Shown here: one piece after another, positions 58,042-64,000 of the stretch
Layout of the letters: every line of letters begins with the position of its first letter
Numbering within the stretch: position 1 is the stretch's first letter
Source: Malus domestica
Lineage: Eukaryota > Streptophyta > Magnoliopsida > Rosales > Rosaceae
Reading direction: 5' to 3'
Length of the DNA: 64,000 nt
Assembly (NCBI RefSeq): GCF_042453785.1
Contig: NC_091665.1
Span: 27,018,501 to 27,082,500, forward strand
The notes under the pieces: generated by a model
What the model saw: only the letters and a program-made list of their open reading frames with translations
Database searches by the model: none
Told to the model about the DNA's origin: nothing
Made by a program: the position numbers and the translations under genes

Positions 58042-58528
58042 CTGGGCTGGTCTTGAGATTTCAGAGGTCATGTGCGAAAGTGAATTGAAGGTCCTAAAAA
58101 GTACTGAGAAATTTTTTTTTGTTCAAAAAAAAAAAACTTTAGTTTTCAATTGAACTTCTGTAAATTCTAATAAGACAAACAAATTTAACAAATCAACAAG
58201 TGGATAGGTGGCGTATTGTTTTTCCTTAACTATTTAGAGGGTCGGGATTCGAATTTTCATGTTATTGTGTGGAATTTTTATTATTTTGTGGAAGCTTATG
58301 CATTTAAAAAAAAATAAACTGAAAAAAAGATGGACACAAGTTTCGAACCCATCCCCTAGGCCGATGTAAAGAAGCAATAATACCACTTGCATTAAGACTC
58401 AAGTTTACAATATTCTACACATACTTCTATATATACGTATATGCATGCAAAGTTGAAAAATCAGGGGCCTTTCCAATTTGGAGGCCTTGTGCGGTGACAC
58501 CACTTACACTCCCTCAAAACCGGCTCCG
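58042..58528. mobile_element. hAT-type MITE
   Basis: This 487-bp element is bounded by a perfect 8-bp duplication, ATGATGAG (58034-58041 and 58529-58536), the length made by hAT transposases. The ends, ctgggctggtcttgag and the inverse of 'ctcaaaaccggctccg', match at 12 of 16 bases. Subterminal blocks 'ttcagaggtcatgtgcgaaa' and 'ggaggccttgtgcggtgaca' belong to a common plant element type. No transposase is encoded. Confidence 0.85.
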
Positions 58529-58536
58529 ATGATGAG

Positions 58537-59436
58537 AAATATAAAGATAACAGTATGGTCGATTACATGAAAGAATATCTCTCATTTCATTTATTTTTCT
58601 GTCATATCAATCCTTACCCACAAACTCGGCTCAATGTGACTTGGAACTAATAAGTCATCGCAGCTATATTAATTAGTTTGATTACAAATTTCCATCCAAA
58701 TTGGTGTTGCCTAGACTTATTGTTTGTCAAGGAATTGACTAATGACTAGGGAAATATAGCTTAGGAATTAATACATTGAATTCACATCCAATCAAATGTC
58801 AAAGAAATTACAAAAATAAAGTTTCTTATGAAGTTGATTAGAACAGTGTATTTTTTCTTCTACATTTGCAATTTAGATTAATTTAGTGTACTCCTTTGAA
58901 TCCGTCCTAAAAATTAGTGCATGATTACTTTTTAGAGTGAAGTAAGTTCTTATGTTCCCCAAGTTTTATTAAATTAAAAAATTTATAAAGTAACAACGAA
59001 ATTCAAATGATTGTATATACACCAAATAAAAATTAGATTCAGATATGAGTTCATGTTGACATTATTGATATCTCGGTTGTTTGAAATCTATAAGTCTAGC
59101 AACTCATGTCGTGGCTATTGATGAATGCAGGATTTAGAAGAAGGTTTCATTTGATTTATCGAGATATTTTTAATATGACCACAACTACTTTTACGTTACA
59201 ATACAAATTTAACCATACTATAAAATACGTATTTGTTTATAAAAATAAAATTACTATCTACATATTATAATAAATAAATTAATAACATCACATTAATTAT
59301 CGTCGAGCCGACCACGTTTGATGTTTTTTTAGCCAACTCTCCACAAGTTTTCCATCAAATTTGCTTTGTCACGAAGATGAAACAAGAACAGCAAAACTTC
59401 ATGTAGTGTACTGTGCCTGGAATGGAAGGTCCATGT
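58537..59436. other. intergenic, nothing recognised
   Basis: AT-rich sequence without a recognisable gene or repeat. Confidence 0.4.
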
Positions 59437-59509
59437 CACGTGGGGCAGCGACGAGACACGTGGCAGCGTTTGCAGCCGTATGAGCACCCAAGGATCACGT
59501 GGACACGTG
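59437..59509. promoter_or_regulatory. cluster of four G-boxes (CACGTG)
   Basis: Perfect CACGTG palindromes lie at 59437-59442, 59457-59462, 59496-59501 and 59504-59509, most of them in the ABRE context ACGTGG. They sit in a locally GC-rich stretch of about 300 bases. bZIP and bHLH factors (ABA- and light-responsive) bind such sites. No intact gene follows within 1.5 kb on either strand, so its target is unclear. Confidence 0.7.
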
Positions 59510-59752
59510 TCGTAATGTCGGTCGGGAGAGCTATCATGGATTTTGTGGTGGCTGTAAGGGGCCTCATCCACCACCCGCTAGGGTTGGCGTGGGAGGGTCC
59601 ATTCCAACTCCAGCAACAAACAATCTCAAGGAAATATTTCCCCTCCCTCTCGCTCTCAGTAGTAATTGAGTTTATGGGCCTGGGCACGGTTCGGTACCGA
59701 GGTGGTACCGAAACCTCTTATTAATTAATTACGAATTCATGATTAGTAAATA

Positions 59753-59906
59753 AGGAAAACTAATGATAAAGGTTTGAAAACTTTGAGTTTTAACGATAAG
59801 GAAAAAATAAAGGGTAAAGTGAATAGTGCCATGATTGACTTTTTAGTGTAAAAATGTGATTTTCCGTTAAAGTGAACAGTACCACGGACTTTTTGTTAAA
59901 ACTCCT
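59753..59906 (-). mobile_element. MITE, 9-bp-TSD family (copy g)
   Basis: This 154-bp element is flanked by perfect TAGTAAATA (59744-59752 and 59907-59915). It starts aggaaaactaatgataaagg and ends 'ctttttgttaaaactcct', with 'gactttttagtgtaaaaatg' inside. It gives the cleanest boundaries of the family. Confidence 0.92.
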
Positions 59907-59915
59907 TAGTAAATA

Positions 59916-61549
59916 TGTAGAAAGAGACTGATTTCTCATGTCAAACATTCAAGCATGTTATGTTGTTGAATCTTAATGCATTCAATCATGCTCAGAATTG
60001 TTCTATAAGAACATATACATTTAAAGGTGTCAAACAAATAGGCCAACGTCAGCTCGTTAAATTAAGGCATCATCAGCCCAATCCGTTTAAAAGCGGCCCT
60101 AGCTTATAACAAGTGCTAGGTCTAGATTATGCCCAACAGGTCGACCCAACATGTTTACTAAGTGGGCCAACTCAAGTACGACTCAAACATGCATACTCCA
60201 ACTTGAAACTGAGATGTCCATTTGACACTTTGTTAAAGCTCAAAAAGTAGAATAATTAGCCCTTGGTAGGCTTGGAATTGAAACTAAAATGAAATAGACT
60301 CAGGATTTAAGTGGTTCACCCCAAAACAGGACTACATCCTCTGTGTTGCTCATATTATATTGATTTCAAAGTTTACAAATAGCGCTCGGCTAAATACTAG
60401 AATTCTATGTCCCTTAAGTTGTCTAACCCCCTTACAAGAGGTTCCCACCCCCTTATATAGGCCCTCCATGAACTCAGAAAGCCTTGGGCTCACCTAGTCT
60501 TATTTTTCAAGCATTTAATTTGACACCTATATCAACTAGCGTGCTGACAACCTTTTTGACCATCAGTCGATATTCAGCAGTGAAAAGACACTTGCTCAGT
60601 CGGAATTGCACGCCCTTCAAGATCAATGTGTGTTGAGCAACCTACCCGATCTTGATTAGTCAACCATGTCACTCCAAGTAGCAGCCCAACCGCCTTTACG
60701 TCTCGTCATAGACTTCTGACATGTGCCTTGAGTGGTGCTTGAGTAGGTCTACTCCTAAAGATTTGTACCATAAAGTTGTCGCTCTTCCCATGTGTCTTGG
60801 GAGTCGGAAAGTACTTTATGTTGGTCAGTCGGACTACGCTAGTGAGTGGTCCCCCTCTTTAATTTTGTTGAGCCTTGGGCTTCTTATTCTTCTTTGGGCT
60901 TTTAACTTTTATTGGGCCTTTCGTGGCCTTTTTCCTAGCTTGCACTATTTTTAGTGTTGAAAAGGGCCCTGCATTAACAAACCTCTATACACACCAGACA
61001 GAGTGGTATTCCTTAGTATGGCTTGTATCGCACAGAGGTTTTGAGTTTAAATCCCTTTTTTTTTAGTATCGCTTGTATCGTAAAAAAAAAAAGGAAAAAA
61101 GAAAGAAAGAGGAAGCATTTTTTGCCCAAATATTCTACGTAGTTATAGTGTGAATCCAAACCGTTGATTAGGTGGTACATTTTATAGTTAGGTTCTTAAT
61201 TACTTTATTCAGCCTTTGCCAATATGGCAAAAGAATCACAGAGCATAAATTAACTAGAATGCAGGAAGAAGGCCTTGCTCCACCAAAAAGAGGCAATGCA
61301 ATCATCAAACATCTCTTGGATACTCTTAAACTTGAACCCTAGACCCTAGACTCTCCATCTTTGAGATGTTCAACTCATAATAATGTGGCCTTCCTAGTTG
61401 CTCAAACCTAAAAATTCTCACGTAAAATTCGATTAAAAATCATTGATATAACTGATGGGCATAGCGTGTGACACTTTTTTTTTTTTTTGGGGAATTAGGA
61501 GCATAAAAAATGGATCGGCCCATAGTAGGAACCGATAAATTATGCTTAA
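59916..61549. other. intergenic with unclassified repeat-like DNA
   Basis: 60030-60190 has wording of a hAT-like fragment (aggtgtcaaacaaataggcc). 60280-60960 (from aagtggttcaccccaaaac to tttttagtgttgaaaaggg) resembles part of a non-autonomous retroelement, by its similarity in style to the 14550 region, but ends and family are not determined. T- and A-rich runs occur at 61057-61096 and 61471-61483. Confidence 0.35.
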
Positions 61550-62815
61550 TTAATTGTAGCTGGTAAAAATATCAAACCTTGTGGGGATAGGCAAGGAAGG
61601 ATATCTTGTAGATAATAAGGAACCCAACTCAGTGTTGTTCATAACCGTTGAGCTACAAATATATCTGCCATGAGCACTTTCATGCTCATAAACTAACATG
61701 TGACAGAGTGCAACATCATCAATATGAACATATCCCATCCTTCCATGCCACTTAAATTTCTCTGTTTCCCCTGCTTGATTGTTCAAACAAATAACCGTGT
61801 AATGTGCTTATAATCGAAGTTAAGTAAACGAAGAACTAGCGCGAAAAATCACGAAGATAAATCTGTAGCAGTAGTAGTACCTTTAAGCAGGCCAAGAACA
61901 TCTGATGCAGTAGAACACAACTCAGGTGGCAAACAAGGCCCGATCACGAAGGAGGGTAGGACAGTAACCATATCAATCCCATTTTCTTTGCAGAAATACA
62001 TTGAGCTTAAGAAATGTAATAGCACAGATCAATAAAATTCGGCATTACTTTGCTTTGCAGCTAGGTATTAGTATATATGAGAAGGGATGCATTCAAAGTT
62101 ACGCTGAATTCGCCGAACAAATCTGTATTGGTTAGACTACACACTACAGTTAGCAAACAATCTGTACCAACGCAAAATTCTTAACAAGGACAGAGGGAGA
62201 GTATTGTTAACTAGACCTGAAGAGTCACCCAGAGTTCGACAGAGCTCCAAGATGACTCATCCATTGGTACATTGGAGGCGAAATCCCCATCTGGTCTCAC
62301 CCTTACAGCTGCAGAAGACGAGGTGAGAACTACGCGCCTTAGAGACGGATTTTTCGTACACGAACGCGACACGTTCAATGTGCCCTCAACAGGCGGTTCC
62401 AGGATTTCTGTCTGTGTATGCATGACATGAGTGAAGGACAATACTCTTGTAGAAGGCTATTAATTTTAGGCAAAACGTTATCTTGTCCCGCATGCTTTGT
62501 GTTAGACTATCAATCTCAGCTATTAGTATCCCGAAACTTTGTTTAAATGTATGATCTGTATTGATGGTGTGACAACATAACATGTTATATATTTGACGAG
62601 AAAAAGTTAAACATGCAATGTGCCTTGGGATCAGACGAAGGTTTTAAAACAGGGGAAGCAGAGTGGAAAACGCCATGGCACCCAAAAATTGCATCATCAA
62701 AGCTGCCTTCTTCCATCAAATCTGCCTTCACCAATCTTAGTTTTTCCTTAGTTCCTTCTAGCCTCCACAAATGCGCCAATTTCTTCTTGTTTTCCTTTGA
62801 ACTCATGGAGAAAAC
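61550..62815 (-). pseudogene. cinnamoyl-CoA reductase-like (CCR/TKPR family) gene, truncated
   Basis: Four exon pieces read leftward. They are 62815-62624 ([60 protein letters not shown]), 62411-62217 ([40 protein letters not shown]), about 62000-61881 (CKENGIDMVTVLPSFVIGPC) and 61770-61550 (WHGRMGYVHIDDVALCHMLV, HGRYICSSTVMNNTELGSLL). The family reduces cinnamoyl-CoA or tetraketide pyrones with NADPH. The N-terminal exon with the Rossmann GxxGxxG is absent, replaced by a Copia LTR. The segment with the catalytic YxxxK, expected just before CKENG, is also missing. The first donor is GC instead of GT, and the C-terminal exon is not found. It cannot encode an active enzyme. Confidence 0.85.
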
Positions 62816-64000
62816 TGATAGAGATATTATGTATAACTATGAGATTGTGACACTTGGCATAAGATTAGCTAGGTAGTTAGATTAGTTATGATCTTGTGTT
62901 CTCTATAAATACCTTGTAAGATTGCTTATTCTCTAAGAAATACAATATTGAAGAATTACATTCCTTCTCTCTCTCTCTCTGAACTTCTCTTTCTATAAAA
63001 TCTCTATCCTTCTCTCTGATTAACATGGTATCACTCGCTGCCATGGCTACCGCCTCTTCGATCCGTCAATCCGCTTCCGCTATTGTTCATGCTAATTGAT
63101 GCATTGTCGTGTCACAGCTGAATTGTGCTGTGTTCTTCTCGGATCTCTTCTTTTTTCAAGCTTCTAGGGTTTCGACGCTCTGCGATTTCTGATCGGAACT
63201 CTCTTTTCGTTGTCTTGTGTGTTTCTGCACTCCAGGTGTTTGTGTTTTTGCCGCTGAGAGGTATCTTTCTTTCTATCCGATTCTGTGCCTTGTTTCTTGA
63301 ATCATGGTTACTGCTAGTCAATTGCAACTGCTCCAGTCTCCAATTACTGCACTTATTTCATCGCTTCCTACTTCGGTGAATATTAAACTTGATGATTCCA
63401 ATTACCTCAATTGGCAATTTCAAATGCAATTATTACTCGAAAGTAATGGTATCATGGGATTTGTTGATGGCTCCATCCCGTGTCCTTCTCGATGTGTTTC
63501 TCCCTCTGGTTCCTCTGGTGTGGATTTGTCAAATTCATCATCTTCTGCTGCTTCTGATGAGTATTTGGTTTGGATGAAGCATGATCGGGCTCTTATGCAG
63601 TTAATCACTGCCACTTTATCTCCAGTAGCTATGTCCTGTGCTATTGGTAGTGTCAGTTCTCGTGATCTTTGGACTCGATTAAGGGAACAATTCTCTACTG
63701 TTTCTCGCACTAGTATTTTTCAATTGAAGTCCAACTTACAAAACATTAAGAAAGGAACTTATACTGTGGCTCAGTACCTCCAAAAGATCAAAGTTGCCAG
63801 GGATTATCTTACTGCTGCGGGTGTTTCCTTTGCTGATGAAGATATCGTGATTTTGGCTTTGAATGGGTTGCCTCATGAGTATAATACATTCCGCACTGTT
63901 ATTCGAGGCCGAGAACAGGTTATTTCTCTCAAAGAATTTCGGTCTCAGTTGCTTGCAGAAGAGGCTATTTTTGATTCCAGTACACCTGCACCATTTTTAG
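62816..64000 (+). mobile_element. Copia (Ty1-type) LTR retrotransposon, 5' part, runs off the window
   Basis: A probable 5' LTR of about 210 bp (62816-63025, TG...CA) contains a TATA-like ctctataaatacc. It is followed by a primer-binding site, tggtatcactcgctg, of the initiator-Met tRNA type. The gag region starts at an ATG at 63304 (MVTASQLQLLQSPITALISS) and continues through KLDDSNYLNWQFQMQLLLES, typical of plant Copia gag (UBN2 type), to the end of the window. It adjoins the 5' side of the reductase pseudogene. Age cannot be estimated because the 3' LTR lies outside; the visible part looks largely whole. Confidence 0.8.

Noticed and set aside
59413-59724. 103-residue plus-strand frame over the G-box cluster
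   Set aside because: The frame spans the G-boxes themselves and ends in repeat-derived sequence; its start is in promoter-like DNA and no family is recognisable.

Overview
The window is nuclear DNA of a dicot plant. The genes are intron-rich with GT-AG junctions, the disease-resistance genes are of the TIR-NBS-LRR type (absent from grasses), and the single-copy genes PHOT2 and AP-1 sigma are plant-type. The protein details and the small transposon families look most like Rosaceae, probably the apple tribe (Malus/Pyrus). That placement is a judgement from memory and was not tested.

The left half (1-36 kb) is a recently duplicated, rearranged cluster. Three blocks recur: T (a TNL resistance gene), E (the broken 5' part of an EH-domain/EPS15-like gene on the minus strand) and P (a short PPR gene with its 3' flank). 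The order is P1 (1-2525), unique DNA (2526-8579), T1 (8580-13853), a nested insertion of transposon debris (13854-19705), E1 (19706-22574), a short insert (22575-23039), T2 (23040-29690), E2 (29690-32575) and P2 (33215-35985). T2 encodes an apparently intact 1265-residue TNL. T1 is a pseudogene with a frameshift, a stop and two C-terminal deletions. Both EH copies share two in-frame stops, so that gene was dead before it was duplicated. P2 is frameshifted and lacks its last codons; P1 keeps an intact 3' end. The unique DNA holds a Helitron 3' end next to two exons of a 2-Cys peroxiredoxin, and a third, inverted EH-gene fragment.

The middle (36-41 kb) is AT-rich and packed with repeats. They include a 1.76-kb element whose ends are arrays of ATATCG words, an 86-bp tandem array, a CT-rich minisatellite and several MITEs.

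The right half carries ordinary genes: a RING-H2 protein (41.5 kb), the AP-1 sigma adaptin gene (43.7-45.2 kb, 7 exons) and convergent to it PHOT2 (46.1-55.8 kb, minus strand, 22 coding exons, 958 residues). Further right are a hAT-type MITE with a perfect 8-bp target duplication, a cluster of four G-boxes with no clear gene, and a truncated cinnamoyl-CoA-reductase-like pseudogene. A Copia element adjoins the pseudogene's 5' side and runs off the window end.

A small MITE family with 9-bp target duplications occurs at least seven times across the window.
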